Assembly (NCBI RefSeq): GCF_013044515.1
Contig: NZ_JABEPR010000004.1
Span: forward strand, 186,001 to 250,000
Length of the DNA stretch: 64,000 nucleotides
Direction of reading: 5' to 3'
Source: Sphingomonas sp. ID1715
Lineage (GTDB): Bacteria > Pseudomonadota > Alphaproteobacteria > Sphingomonadales > Sphingomonadaceae
Part shown: positions 27,439 through 36,252 of the stretch, one piece after another
How the letters are laid out: each line of letters starts with the position of its first letter
Numbering within the stretch: position 1 is the first letter of the stretch
Made by a program: the position numbers and the translations under genes
Notes under the pieces: model-generated
The model's input: only the letters and a program-made list of their open reading frames with translations
Databases searched by the model: none
Told to the model about the DNA's origin: nothing

Positions 27439-27625
27439 GCGCGCGACAAGACGGTCTGATGCAGCCCTGCGCAATAACCGCTGTCACGCGCGCTTGAGGA
27501 CCGGCAGGCCAGGTGGATGGAAGGGCTGAGTTGGCTTGCGTCAGAGGCTGCTGCAGAATTCGAGGTTATAGTCATTGATCAACGGTTTGGAATCTGAGGC
27601 GAGCTGCACTCGGGCAGCCTGCTAA

Positions 27626-28825
27626 ATGACCGTATCTCCTTCGCCGGCTCCAGCGGGCTCTCGTGTCCGCGAACACGCCACCTTCGCTCTGATGTTGCTG
27701 GCGGTTGCACTGGTCACGTCAGCTCACACAGCTGCCATGCCGTTCCTGCCTGAGTTCGCGGCGCGCTCGGCGCCCGGCGCGGGGACTGCTGGACATGTGG
27801 ACCATGTCGCGGGGCTAACGGCCGCATTTCCGGCTGCGGCCCTTCTGACGGCTCCGTTATGGGGGTGGCTTTCAGACAAGGCTGGCGAACGGCGGTTGCT
27901 GATGACCAGCGTGGGCGCCTTTGGCCTGACGGCCTTGCTGTTCGGAAATGGAGGGCTGAGCGGTCTCTATTTCGTTCGCTTTGCTTTGGGCATCTTCTTT
28001 GCCGGCGTTACGACGATCGCGTTCGCCGTGACGGCTCGGGCGGCGCGCGATTGCGTCGAGCGCGCGCGCCGGTTCGCCTGGTTGACAGCATCGATGTTCG
28101 CCGGCGATCTCGCGGGGCCAGTTCTCGGCGAGAGTTCACGGCTGCTCGGCGCCAGCTCCCCGCTCGCGATCGCTGCCATCCTGACGGTGCCGATACTGAT
28201 CGGGATCGGCAAAGTTGCGTTCCCGATTGCTTTCCGGCTGCAGCCTCAGGCCGTTGAAGGCCCCATGTCTGCAAGAACAGGGAGCCTGATCCTTTTGTTC
28301 GCGGTCGCCCTGGTCGGCGGAGCGGGACTGGCGACCTTGCACGTCCTGCTTCTGCTCTCTGAACAGCCCGGAGGGCTCACGCGTCAAATCGTATCATGGA
28401 CACTGAGCGCTTGCGGGGCTGGCATGCTCGCGGCTCAGCTTGCCTATTCCAGGGGTAAGCGCCTGTCCCGAAATGCCCACAGTCTGATCCTGCCTACGCT
28501 CATGGTGTTTTTGAGCTCGCTTGCCGCGGCAGCCTATGTCAGGACGACCCTTCCGCTATCGCTATCTGTCTTTGCGGCTGGTGCGACCGCTGCGGCTCTC
28601 AGGCTGGTGACCAGCTACCTGGCGTCGCGCATCGATCGCCGCAGGATCGGCTTCTGGCTCGGCGTGAACCAGTCGGCGACGAGCCTTGGCCAGACGATTG
28701 CGCCGCTTGCCATTGCCGGACTGGGTGTCTCGGGCAAAGGGGTCATGCTGTTGCTTCTTGCCGCCGTCTCCTTGCCGCTCACACTTATGAGCACTGCGGA
28801 AAGCCGCGCACAAGCGCAGTCTTAG
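27626..28825 (+). CDS. MFS transporter
   Basis: 399 aa with about 12 hydrophobic helices. The loop after helix 2 has LWGWLSDKAGERRLL (the MFS G-x-x-x-D-x-x-G-R-R motif), and helix 5 has FAGDLAGPVLGESSRLLG (motif C-like, seen in antiporters). Probably a drug or metabolite exporter; no substrate can be given. ATG 27626 has no strong ribosome site. It follows the beta-CASP gene by 187 bases in the same direction. Confidence 0.82.
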   Translation: MTVSPSPAPAGSRVREHATFALMLLAVALVTSAHTAAMPFLPEFAARSAPGAGTAGHVDHVAGLTAAFPAAALLTAPLWGWLSDKAGERRLLMTSVGAFGLTALLFGNGGLSGLYFVRFALGIFFAGVTTIAFAVTARAARDCVERARRFAWLTASMFAGDLAGPVLGESSRLLGASSPLAIAAILTVPILIGIGKVAFPIAFRLQPQAVEGPMSARTGSLILLFAVALVGGAGLATLHVLLLLSEQPGGLTRQIVSWTLSACGAGMLAAQLAYSRGKRLSRNAHSLILPTLMVFLSSLAAAAYVRTTLPLSLSVFAAGATAAALRLVTSYLASRIDRRRIGFWLGVNQSATSLGQTIAPLAIAGLGVSGKGVMLLLLAAVSLPLTLMSTAESRAQAQS

Positions 28826-28857
28826 TGTGACAGGATACCCCGCGACAACGCGAAAAG

Positions 28858-28871
28858 TTGATCGAAATCAA
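28858..28871. promoter_or_regulatory. FNR/FixK box
   Basis: TTGAT-CGAA-ATCAA, a perfect match to the FNR/FixK/Anr consensus TTGAT-N4-ATCAA. It lies 101 bases before ATG 28972 and after the MFS gene, where an activator site for the small membrane protein and the genes after it is expected. Confidence 0.7.
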
Positions 28872-28971
28872 TCCAAGATCAGAAAGGCGGCCAGCTCTTT
28901 CCCCACTAGGAACATTACTTAGTCGTTTTTAGCGCCGAAACGGCTAGGTTCGGAGGGAGAGGAGATTCGAT

Positions 28972-29262
28972 ATGGCCTCAATACTAGCTGAAGACGTCAA
29001 CCGGTCCGATCGGCTCGGCGTCGTGCGAGTGACTGCAACGGGCGCCACCGTGGCCCCGCTCTTTTTCATCCTCTGCTGGCTGGGAAGCCTCATCCCGGGG
29101 TTTGGGGGGACCCACAGATATCTTGAGCTGTTCACAAATGCTGACCCGTCGACGGCGCTAGCGTTGATTGAAGGGCTCTGCTGGTCGCTCGCATTCGGCG
29201 CGGTGACGGGCTTCCTGATCAGCATCGTCTACAACGCATTTGGCAGCCTGGATCGTGCCTAA
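28972..29262 (+). CDS. Small two-helix membrane protein
   Basis: 96 aa. Two membrane helices: VAPLFFILCWLGSLIPGF and ALIEGLCWSLAFGAVTGFLISIVYNAF, joined by a soluble loop. The layout recalls DUF5676-type small membrane proteins, but I cannot be sure. ATG 28972 has GGGAGAGGAG upstream. It is the first gene after the perfect FNR/FixK box and is followed, after 236 bases, by the phosphorylase/PRPP pair. Confidence 0.65.
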   Translation: MASILAEDVNRSDRLGVVRVTATGATVAPLFFILCWLGSLIPGFGGTHRYLELFTNADPSTALALIEGLCWSLAFGAVTGFLISIVYNAFGSLDRA

Positions 29263-29498
29263 GAATGGGTCGCCGATCTCGTGCCAAGTCGAGCGCATGT
29301 GGTGAGTCTTGATGCGATGTCCGGCGGCAAAGACCGGGACCACCTACTTGACTCGCCGGGCCGCCTTCGGCGCGGTAGCGAACCACATTCGCCCCTCAAG
29401 GGCGAAGCCGTGGCCTCTGTGTCGCGTCGCCGATTGATCATCGACGAATTGTCGTGGACAAAATCCGTACCTGCGCAAGAATATCAGGCGGGGCCGGC

Positions 29499-31028
29499 AT
29501 GAGCGCCACCGCGCTGGGCCGCGTCGCCAACGACCGGCGCCTCAAGGCTCGCCGCCTCGGCATCGAGAGTCAGCACGAGGCGCTCGTGCTGATGCACCGC
29601 GATTGCCCGGTTTGTCGGTCAGAGGGGTTCTCCGCTCGCTCTCGCGTTGAGCTGCGCGCCGGCGACAGGTCGGCACTGGCCACTCTGTATCAGGTAACGA
29701 GCGATATTGTGGCCCCGAACGAGGCCGGCCTGTCAGAAGCGGCCTGGCGCTCGCTGGGCATTTCAGAGGGCGCCATGATCGCGGTGCATCACCCGCAACC
29801 TCTCAGCTCGCTCGGTGCGGTTCGCTCAAAGCTCTACGGCCACTGCCTCAGCCTGGATCAACTGCGTACAATCATCGGCGATGTGGTCGAGGAGCGCTAT
29901 TCCGATGTCGAATTGGCGACGTTCATCTCAGCGTTCGCCGCGCAACCGTTCAGCGTACACGAAGCCACGGCGCTCACGCGGGCAATGCTCGAGGCCGGAG
30001 AACAGCTGGCTTGGCCGTCGCAGCTGGTGTTGGATAAGCATTGCGTTGGCGGTTTGCCAGCCAATCGGACGACCCCAATCGTTGTGGCGATCGTCGCGGC
30101 CGCAGGGCTAATGATCCCCAAGACTTCCTCGCGCGCGATCACTTCCCCCGCCGGCACAGCCGATACAATGGAGACGATGGCCCCTGTCGAGCTGGACCTT
30201 GGCGCGATGCGGTCGGTGGTGGAGCGGGAAGGCGGCTGTCTCGTCTGGGGCGGCAGCGTTCGTCTCAGCCCCGCTGATGATATCATCATTCGCGTGGAAC
30301 GGGCCATTGATGTCGACGCAGAAGCGCAGCTGATTGCTTCGGTACTTTCTAAGAAGCTTGCTGCGGGCTCCACGCATGTCCTGCTCGACCTTCCGTTCGG
30401 GCCCACGGCCAAGGTTCGCAGCCTGCAGGAGGGCACCCGGTTGAGCTCAAATTTGTCGGCAGTTGCCCGCGAATTCGGCCTTATCGTCAAACCAATTCTC
30501 ACAGACGGCAGCCAACCCGTGGGCAATGGCATTGGTCCCTCGCTCGAGGGGCGCGACGTGCTGGCAGTTCTTCGGAACGAAGTGTGGGCCCCACAAGACC
30601 TCCGCAGCCGCGCGGTAACACTCGCCGGCGCGCTGCTGGAGATGGGCGGGGCTGCATCGATCGGAGGGGGAGAGGAAAGGGCCTCCGCCTTGTTGGCCGA
30701 TGGGCGCGCGCTGGCCAAGTTCATGGCGATTTGCACCGCCCAGGGTGGTTTTCGGGAGCCCCAAACAGCAGGCTATACTCAAGTCGTGCACGCCTCGCAC
30801 GACGGTGAGGTGAGGAACCTCGACAATCGGCTAATGGCCAAGGTCGCCAAGCTGGCAGGTGCCCCGCAGGCTAAGGCGGCCGGGCTCGATCTGCACGTGA
30901 AGCTCGGGCAACGCGTCGTGCGCGACCAGCCGCTTTTCACGATACACGGGGAAACGGAAGGCGAAATCGCCTATGCGCGCACCTTTGCGGACGCAAGTTC
31001 GGATATGCTTTCGGTGGCGCGGCTATGA
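29499..31028 (+). CDS. Thymidine phosphorylase family protein, AMP-phosphorylase-like
   Basis: 509 aa, longer than true thymidine phosphorylase (about 440) because of an N-terminal domain of about 90 residues as in archaeal AMP phosphorylases. Seen: LDKHCVGGLPANRTTPIVV, then IPKTSSRAITSPAGTADTME, which is the AMP-phosphorylase form of the family's phosphate/nucleotide loop; and the C-terminal barrel-sandwich (LDLHVKLGQRV). Archaeal relatives turn AMP plus phosphate into adenine and ribose 1,5-bisphosphate. ATG 29499 follows a weak site. The stop overlaps the next gene (ATGA), so the PRPP-type enzyme is its partner. Confidence 0.82.
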   Translation: MSATALGRVANDRRLKARRLGIESQHEALVLMHRDCPVCRSEGFSARSRVELRAGDRSALATLYQVTSDIVAPNEAGLSEAAWRSLGISEGAMIAVHHPQPLSSLGAVRSKLYGHCLSLDQLRTIIGDVVEERYSDVELATFISAFAAQPFSVHEATALTRAMLEAGEQLAWPSQLVLDKHCVGGLPANRTTPIVVAIVAAAGLMIPKTSSRAITSPAGTADTMETMAPVELDLGAMRSVVEREGGCLVWGGSVRLSPADDIIIRVERAIDVDAEAQLIASVLSKKLAAGSTHVLLDLPFGPTAKVRSLQEGTRLSSNLSAVAREFGLIVKPILTDGSQPVGNGIGPSLEGRDVLAVLRNEVWAPQDLRSRAVTLAGALLEMGGAASIGGGEERASALLADGRALAKFMAICTAQGGFREPQTAGYTQVVHASHDGEVRNLDNRLMAKVAKLAGAPQAKAAGLDLHVKLGQRVVRDQPLFTIHGETEGEIAYARTFADASSDMLSVARL

Positions 31029-31984
31029 GTCCCCTTCTCTTTTCGATGGGCTCCAGCAGCGGCCTCGCTGAGCGCCTTGCCCAGGCGTGCGCCTTGGAAT
31101 TGGGCGAGCTGATTCAGCGGCCGTTTCCCGACCAAGAGAGCTATTTGCGGCTCATGACCGCTGTTGCCGGACGCGACGTGGCCTTCTTCAGCCCGCTCGA
31201 CCGGCCCGACGCGAAGACATTGCCGCTCCTCCTTTTAGCTGCGGCTGCGCGCGAGCAGGGAGCTCGAAGTGTCGGGCTCGTAGCACCCTATCTCGGCTAT
31301 ATGCGACAGGACCGCGCGTTCAACCCCGGCGAAGCCGTGACCTCCGTCAGCTACGCAGCCCTGCTATCCAGAGCGTTCGACTGGCTGGTGACCGTCGACC
31401 CGCATCTTCATCGTCATGCAAGCCTTGCCGCCATCTACACGATTCCGAGCGCAGTCGCGTCGGCTGCCCAGCCTGTCGCCGATTGGGTCAGGCGCGAGGT
31501 GGATAATCCGATCCTGATTGGTCCTGACGAGGAAAGCGCACAATGGGTTGAGCACATCGCAAGTCTCGCCGGCGCCCGGTCTACGGTACTGCGCAAGACC
31601 CGCCGCGGCGACTATGATGTGAGCATAGACGGTGCGCCACTACAGCAGAATTCCGGCGCGACGCCCGTCATTGTCGACGACATCGTGTCGAGCGGCCGCA
31701 CGATGATAGAGGCAGCGCGTCTGGTGCGCCACGCGGGGTGGCGGCCACCCATCTGCATTGCTGTGCATGCCCTCTTCGCCGGCGATGCCTATCAGGCCCT
31801 CCAATCAGCGGGCTCGGCACGTATAATCAGCACAAACACGATCACCCATCCAAGCAACACCATAGACGTTTCGCGACCCCTGGCCGATGCGGTCGCACAG
31901 TTCGTGGGGGAGGCGCGGGGCCCATCCGAGCTTATCGGGGTCACGCCGGAGTTGCGGCAGGGCAAACAGCGCTCGCAGAGCTGA
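31025..31984 (+). CDS. Ribose-phosphate pyrophosphokinase-like protein
   Basis: 319 aa PRPP-synthetase family member. Seen: RPFPDQESYLRL, the ATP-side YLGYMRQDRAFNPGEAV, the ribose-phosphate side VDPHLHRHASL, and the PRPP loop VIVDDIVSSGRTM. It differs from housekeeping Prs in the flexible loop (KTRRGDYDVSIDG instead of a KxR...V form) and has low overall likeness, so it is a second, divergent copy. Its overlap with the AMP-phosphorylase-like gene suggests it acts on the sugar phosphate that enzyme releases. The chromosome should carry a normal prs elsewhere. Confidence 0.8.
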   Translation: MSPLLFSMGSSSGLAERLAQACALELGELIQRPFPDQESYLRLMTAVAGRDVAFFSPLDRPDAKTLPLLLLAAAAREQGARSVGLVAPYLGYMRQDRAFNPGEAVTSVSYAALLSRAFDWLVTVDPHLHRHASLAAIYTIPSAVASAAQPVADWVRREVDNPILIGPDEESAQWVEHIASLAGARSTVLRKTRRGDYDVSIDGAPLQQNSGATPVIVDDIVSSGRTMIEAARLVRHAGWRPPICIAVHALFAGDAYQALQSAGSARIISTNTITHPSNTIDVSRPLADAVAQFVGEARGPSELIGVTPELRQGKQRSQS

Positions 31985-32346
31985 GGACCACGCGTCGTGC
32001 GATCTTCGATCAATGCCCACCATAGGCCAGCTTCGATCGATCGGGCGGCGCTGGTCACCTCCGGATGGCAAGCTGCCATCCACTCCCTGATCGAACTTGC
32101 GATGGACTTCGTGCCCGATCGTCGCCCACACATCCTAAGCTTCCGCACTATTTCGGTATTGGCGGCCCGCTCGCGGCGCTGGATTCGATGCGCCGGCGAT
32201 TGCACGTCGAGGCCTGTCCTGGCGGTTGATGAGCAGACGCGGGAACATGGGAGCGCTTATCCAGCGTTCGTGTGCTTATAATCGGCTCCAGGCATCGACC
32301 CCCTGGGATCGCGCCTTGCGCAAGTCACTGAAGAAGGACGGTATCG
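31985..32346. other. Intergenic gap before the P-type ATPase
   Basis: About 360 bases with no convincing gene on either strand. A TATAAT hexamer at about 32277-32282, some 65 bases before the ATPase start, is a candidate -10 element, but no good -35 is in phase and I saw no CueR-type palindrome. Confidence 0.35.
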
Positions 32347-34731
32347 GTGGACCATTCCCAAATCCAAGGGGCGCAGGCCCATCACCCCGGCCATACGGAA
32401 GGGGAGTTGGCCGGTGCCGTCAAAGACCCCGTGTGCGGCATGACGGTCGACGCGGCCACCACCCCGCATCGCTTCGAAATCGGTGGCACCGCCTATCACT
32501 TTTGCAGCGAGGCTTGTCTCTCGAAATTCGCCGCCGATCCGGATCGCTACCTGAACCCCGCCGAAGCTGATCCGGCGGTCTCGACGCCGGCGCTGGGGGC
32601 ATTGGCCGAGCCGGCGCAGGGGACCGTCTGGACCTGCCCGATGCACCCGCAGATTCGGCGTCCCGGGCCGGGCAGTTGTCCGATCTGCGGGATGGCGCTC
32701 GAGCCGGCGGATCCGACGCTGGAGGAAGGCCCCAATCCCGAACTGATCGATATGACGCGAAGGTTCTGGATCGGTGCCGTGCTGTCGATCCCGCTGGTCG
32801 CCTTGGCCATGGGCGGCGAGCTTTTCGACTGGCATCCGCTGCCGATGCGCGCCTCGGTCCTTATCCAGCTGGTATTGGCCACTCCAGTCGTGCTGTGGGG
32901 CGGATGGCCGTTCTTCGAGCGCGGATGGGCCTCGCTCAAGAACCGCAACCTCAACATGTTCACGCTGATCAGTCTCGGCGTCGGGGTGGCCTATGCCTAC
33001 AGCCTGGTCGCGACGATTGCGCCGAATCTGTTTCCCGCATCGTTCCGGACGATGGGCGGGCAAGTGCCTGTCTATTTCGAGGCTGCCGCCGTCATCGTCA
33101 CATTAGTCTTGCTCGGCCAGGTGCTAGAGCTGCGCGCCCGCTCGGCCACAGGCAAGGCTATACGCGCCCTGCTCGGGCTCGCGCCGAAGACGGCCCGTGT
33201 GGTCAGGAGCGATGGCCGGGAGGAGGATATTCCGCTCGAGCACGTCCAGATCGGCGACACACTCCGTGTCCGCCCGGGCGAGAAAGTTCCGGTCGACGGC
33301 GTTGTCCTTGAGGGTCGCTCCTCGGTCGATGAGTCGATGATCAGCGGCGAGCCGGTGCCGGTGGAGAAGACGTCCGGCGACGATGTGACCGGGGCAACCG
33401 TCAACGGCACGGGCGGCCTGCTCATTCGTGCGGAGCGGGTCGGCCAGGACACGATGTTGTCGCAGATCGTGCGGATGGTGGCCGAGGCCCAGCGCTCGCG
33501 CGCGCCGATTCAGAGCATGGCCGACAAGGTTTCGGCCTGGTTCGTGCCCGGCGTCGTGCTGGTTGCGATCCTCGCCTTTGTGGTTTGGTCGATCTGGGGC
33601 CCCGAGCCCGCGATGAGCTTCGCTCTGGTGAACGCGGTGGCCGTGCTCATCATCGCCTGCCCGTGTGCGCTCGGCCTTGCGACGCCCATGTCGATCATGG
33701 TCGGCACTGGCAGGGGAGCGACGGCAGGCGTGCTGGTGAAGAACGCGGAAGCCTTGGAGCTGATGGAGAAGATCGACACGCTCGTGGTCGACAAGACCGG
33801 GACGCTTACAGTCGGCAAGCCGAAGCTTGTCGCGGTCGTGACCGCGAAAGGCCTGGTCGAAGAAGAGGTGCTGCGGCTTGCCGCCGCGCTGGAGAAGGGG
33901 AGCGAGCACCCGCTGGCCGAAGCGATCGTGGGTGGCGCCGAAGAGCGCGGGCTCGACCTGCCGGACAGTGCAGACTTTGCCTCGCATACCGGAAAAGGGG
34001 TGTCGGGGACGATCGATGGTCGAGCAGTGGCGCTGGGCAACAAGGCGCTGATGGATGAGATGGGCGTCGATTTTTCGTCCCTGGCCGGCAAGGCGGACCA
34101 GCGGCGGGCCGATGGCCAGGGCGTCATGTTCGTGGCGATCGACGGAGAGCTTGCGGGGTTCATTGCCGTGGCGGACCCGATCAAGGAAAGCGCGGCGAAA
34201 GCGATCGCCGCTCTGCGCAGGGACGGCGTCCATGTGGTCATGCTGACCGGGGATAACCGGCGAACTGCCGACGCCGTTGCGAAGCTGATCGGCGGGATCG
34301 ACGAAGTTATCGCCGATGTTCTTCCCGAGAAGAAGCAGCTGGTCGTGCAGGAGCTCCGGGCAAAGGGGCGTCGCGTTGGAATGGCGGGCGACGGCATCAA
34401 CGATGCTCCGGCCCTTGCCGCCGCCGATGTGGGGATCGCGATGGGCACGGGCACGGACGTCGCGATGGAAAGCGCCGCGGTCACGCTGGTCCGGGGCGAT
34501 CTGGCCGGCATTGTGCGCGCACGCCATCTGAGCCGCGCCGTCATGCGCAACATTCGCGAGAATCTCTTCTTCTCGTTCGTGTTCAATGCCGCCGGCGTGC
34601 CGATCGCGGCGGGCGTGTTCTATCCGGTGTTCGGGCTCCTCCTCAGCCCGATCATCGCCGGCGCGGCAATGGCCTTCAGCTCGGTTGCGGTCATCGGCAA
34701 TTCGCTGCGATTGAACGCGGTGAAGCTCTGA
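32347..34731 (+). CDS. Copper P1B-type ATPase with YHS and heavy-metal-binding N-terminal domains
   Basis: 794 aa. Instead of HMA domains the N-terminus has a YHS domain (about 26-70: [27 protein letters not shown]) and a heavy-metal-binding domain (about 95-120: [24 protein letters not shown]). The core has the CPC motif ([15 protein letters not shown]), [11 protein letters not shown] phosphorylation site, GEPVPVEK actuator loop, SEHPLAEAI and [13 protein letters not shown] plus the MSxxxST-like last helix indicate Cu(I) or Cu(II)/Ag export. GTG 32347 has AAGGAC upstream. It stands alone, apart from the second ATPase at 40087. Confidence 0.92.
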   Translation: MDHSQIQGAQAHHPGHTEGELAGAVKDPVCGMTVDAATTPHRFEIGGTAYHFCSEACLSKFAADPDRYLNPAEADPAVSTPALGALAEPAQGTVWTCPMHPQIRRPGPGSCPICGMALEPADPTLEEGPNPELIDMTRRFWIGAVLSIPLVALAMGGELFDWHPLPMRASVLIQLVLATPVVLWGGWPFFERGWASLKNRNLNMFTLISLGVGVAYAYSLVATIAPNLFPASFRTMGGQVPVYFEAAAVIVTLVLLGQVLELRARSATGKAIRALLGLAPKTARVVRSDGREEDIPLEHVQIGDTLRVRPGEKVPVDGVVLEGRSSVDESMISGEPVPVEKTSGDDVTGATVNGTGGLLIRAERVGQDTMLSQIVRMVAEAQRSRAPIQSMADKVSAWFVPGVVLVAILAFVVWSIWGPEPAMSFALVNAVAVLIIACPCALGLATPMSIMVGTGRGATAGVLVKNAEALELMEKIDTLVVDKTGTLTVGKPKLVAVVTAKGLVEEEVLRLAAALEKGSEHPLAEAIVGGAEERGLDLPDSADFASHTGKGVSGTIDGRAVALGNKALMDEMGVDFSSLAGKADQRRADGQGVMFVAIDGELAGFIAVADPIKESAAKAIAALRRDGVHVVMLTGDNRRTADAVAKLIGGIDEVIADVLPEKKQLVVQELRAKGRRVGMAGDGINDAPALAAADVGIAMGTGTDVAMESAAVTLVRGDLAGIVRARHLSRAVMRNIRENLFFSFVFNAAGVPIAAGVFYPVFGLLLSPIIAGAAMAFSSVAVIGNSLRLNAVKL

Positions 34732-35079
34732 GGAGCGGAAGCGCTATAGAGGCCGACGCCGCGCGGCTCTGATCTTCGAACCGGCAGCCAGAGCACTGAT
34801 CACGCGACCACGTTCGGGCCGGCGGAGACACGCAGCAGGCGAGAGGGCCCCGGGCGAGAGGTCATTGGCAGGGGCTCTGACGGTGGAAGGCATCAGCACA
34901 TGCCGCGGGACTTTTCGGCCTGGCGGCGACAGCCATGGGTCGCGGCGCGCATCGGTGACGGGCTTCCGCGCCTTGGGGATGGGGCAAGGCTCGGAATAGG
35001 GGGAATGCACCGTCCTCCATACGCTTTTTCGCGCTTTTCGGAGCCATCCCTGCACCTGGGTCTCGGCTGTTGGGTGGGG
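34732..35079. other. Intergenic gap, nothing recognised
   Basis: About 350 bases between convergent genes. Open frames on both strands give Arg/Pro-rich peptides with no ribosome site or domain. No clear terminator hairpin with a T-run was found. Confidence 0.35.
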
Positions 35080-35526
35080 CTATTTCCGCGCCAGGATTGC
35101 CTTCATCTGGTTGATTTCGTCCCGCTGTGAGCGGATGATCTCGCCACAGAGTGCCTTGACTTCCGGGTCACTGATCGATGCCTTGCTGCACATCAGGATC
35201 GCGCCGGAATGATGTGGAATCATCGAGCGTAGAAAGGCGCGATCCCCGATCGTAGTCTGGGTGCGGATCAGTGCGAAAGAGCCGACGAAGACGACCAACG
35301 ATGCAGCGATCAGAGCATTGTTGATGGCTCTGGACGGGAACATGTGACGCATTGCCAGCACCATCAGCAGAACCATCGGCGCGACCATCATTAGCGTCAT
35401 GTAGAACATGTTGAGATTATTGTAGAAGCTGCCGAGACTATCGATCATGACGAACATGACGAGGTACATGACGATGCCGCTCACGACCGTCTGTACAGCC
35501 AGGCTTGCATAGGCATTCTTCATCAT
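35080..35526 (-). CDS. DUF305 membrane protein
   Basis: 148 aa. Three membrane helices (VVSGIVMYLVMFVMI, FYMTLMMVAPMVLLMVLAM, LIAASLVVFVGSFALI) followed by a short DUF305 domain: MIPHHSGAILMCSKASISDPEVKALCGEII, with the family's HH and a pair of cysteines. DUF305 proteins are four-helix, metal-linked and common in copper-resistance loci. ATG 35526 with GGGAG upstream is used; a second ATG follows at once. It follows the cytochrome c gene in the same direction by 53 bases. Confidence 0.8.
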   Translation of the reverse strand: MMKNAYASLAVQTVVSGIVMYLVMFVMIDSLGSFYNNLNMFYMTLMMVAPMVLLMVLAMRHMFPSRAINNALIAASLVVFVGSFALIRTQTTIGDRAFLRSMIPHHSGAILMCSKASISDPEVKALCGEIIRSQRDEINQMKAILARK

Positions 35527-35579
35527 CAACTATCTCCCTTGACGCCCCGGCCCGATCACCTTTGAGGCAGGGACCTGCC

Positions 35580-36182
35580 TCATTCCGTCCCGTGCCCGTG
35601 CTTCGCCCCGGACAGGTCCCGCATCATCTCGTCGTGATCATCCGGGGCGCTTTCGACCAGGCGTTCATACTCGGCAGGCGACAGGCCCGGCAGCTTGCGC
35701 ACGAAAGCCACCATGTCCCAGATCAGCGGATCCGGATGCGTTTTTCCCCATGCCGGCATGGCACTCATCTTGATCCCGTGCTTGATGATCCAGAACTGCT
35801 CGGACGGGTTGAGGTCCTGCTGCTTCGCGAGTTCCGGCGCCTGCGGATAGAGGCCCTGGCTCAACTCGCTTCTCTCTACGCCCGGGCCGAGATGACATCC
35901 TGAACACATTTCGGCGTAAAGACCGGCCCCCGTCGCAATGCGGGCAGGCGCTTCGAGGTCGGCAGGAGGGGCGATGTCGCGCGCGCGAGCGGCTTTTGAA
36001 CGATCGCGAAGCTTCTCGATGATCGCATAGACCGCTTGCGTGTGCGGGGCATCGGCAGCGATGTTGTAGACGCCCAACCAAACGAAGGCGGCAGCGGCCG
36101 CACTCAGGCAGGCGGTCAGCACGACCACGAACAGCACGCTCGGCAGATGGTCGCGCAGTGCCTTGGGTTTGCCTCGATCCAC
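35580..36182 (-). CDS. Membrane-anchored monohaem cytochrome c
   Basis: 200 aa. N-terminal helix LPSVLFVVVLTACLSAAAAAFVWL anchors it; one CSGCH haem site near residue 94, and a likely Met ligand in KMSAMPAWGKTHPD. The C-terminus is acidic and His-rich (DDHDEMMRDLSGAKHGHG). GTG 36182 has GGAGGGG upstream. It lies between CopB and DUF305, so it may pass electrons to or from the periplasmic copper oxidase, although that is inference. A class I cytochrome c used in respiration is the alternative. Confidence 0.82.
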   Translation of the reverse strand: MDRGKPKALRDHLPSVLFVVVLTACLSAAAAAFVWLGVYNIAADAPHTQAVYAIIEKLRDRSKAARARDIAPPADLEAPARIATGAGLYAEMCSGCHLGPGVERSELSQGLYPQAPELAKQQDLNPSEQFWIIKHGIKMSAMPAWGKTHPDPLIWDMVAFVRKLPGLSPAEYERLVESAPDDHDEMMRDLSGAKHGHGTE

Positions 36183-36252
36183 GCTTCCCCTCCGTCAGTC
36201 CGTTGGTCAGTCTACCCAAAACAGTTGCGCCCGCTTTGTGTCCGTTGATCGA

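Noticed and set aside
27574-27582. TTGATCAA-like palindrome before the MFS gene as an FNR box
   Set aside because: Without the four-base gap the match to TTGAT-N4-ATCAA is poor; probably chance.
31997-32281. Possible small gene before the YHS-type copper ATPase
   Set aside because: No ribosome site or domain; Arg/Ser-rich noise.
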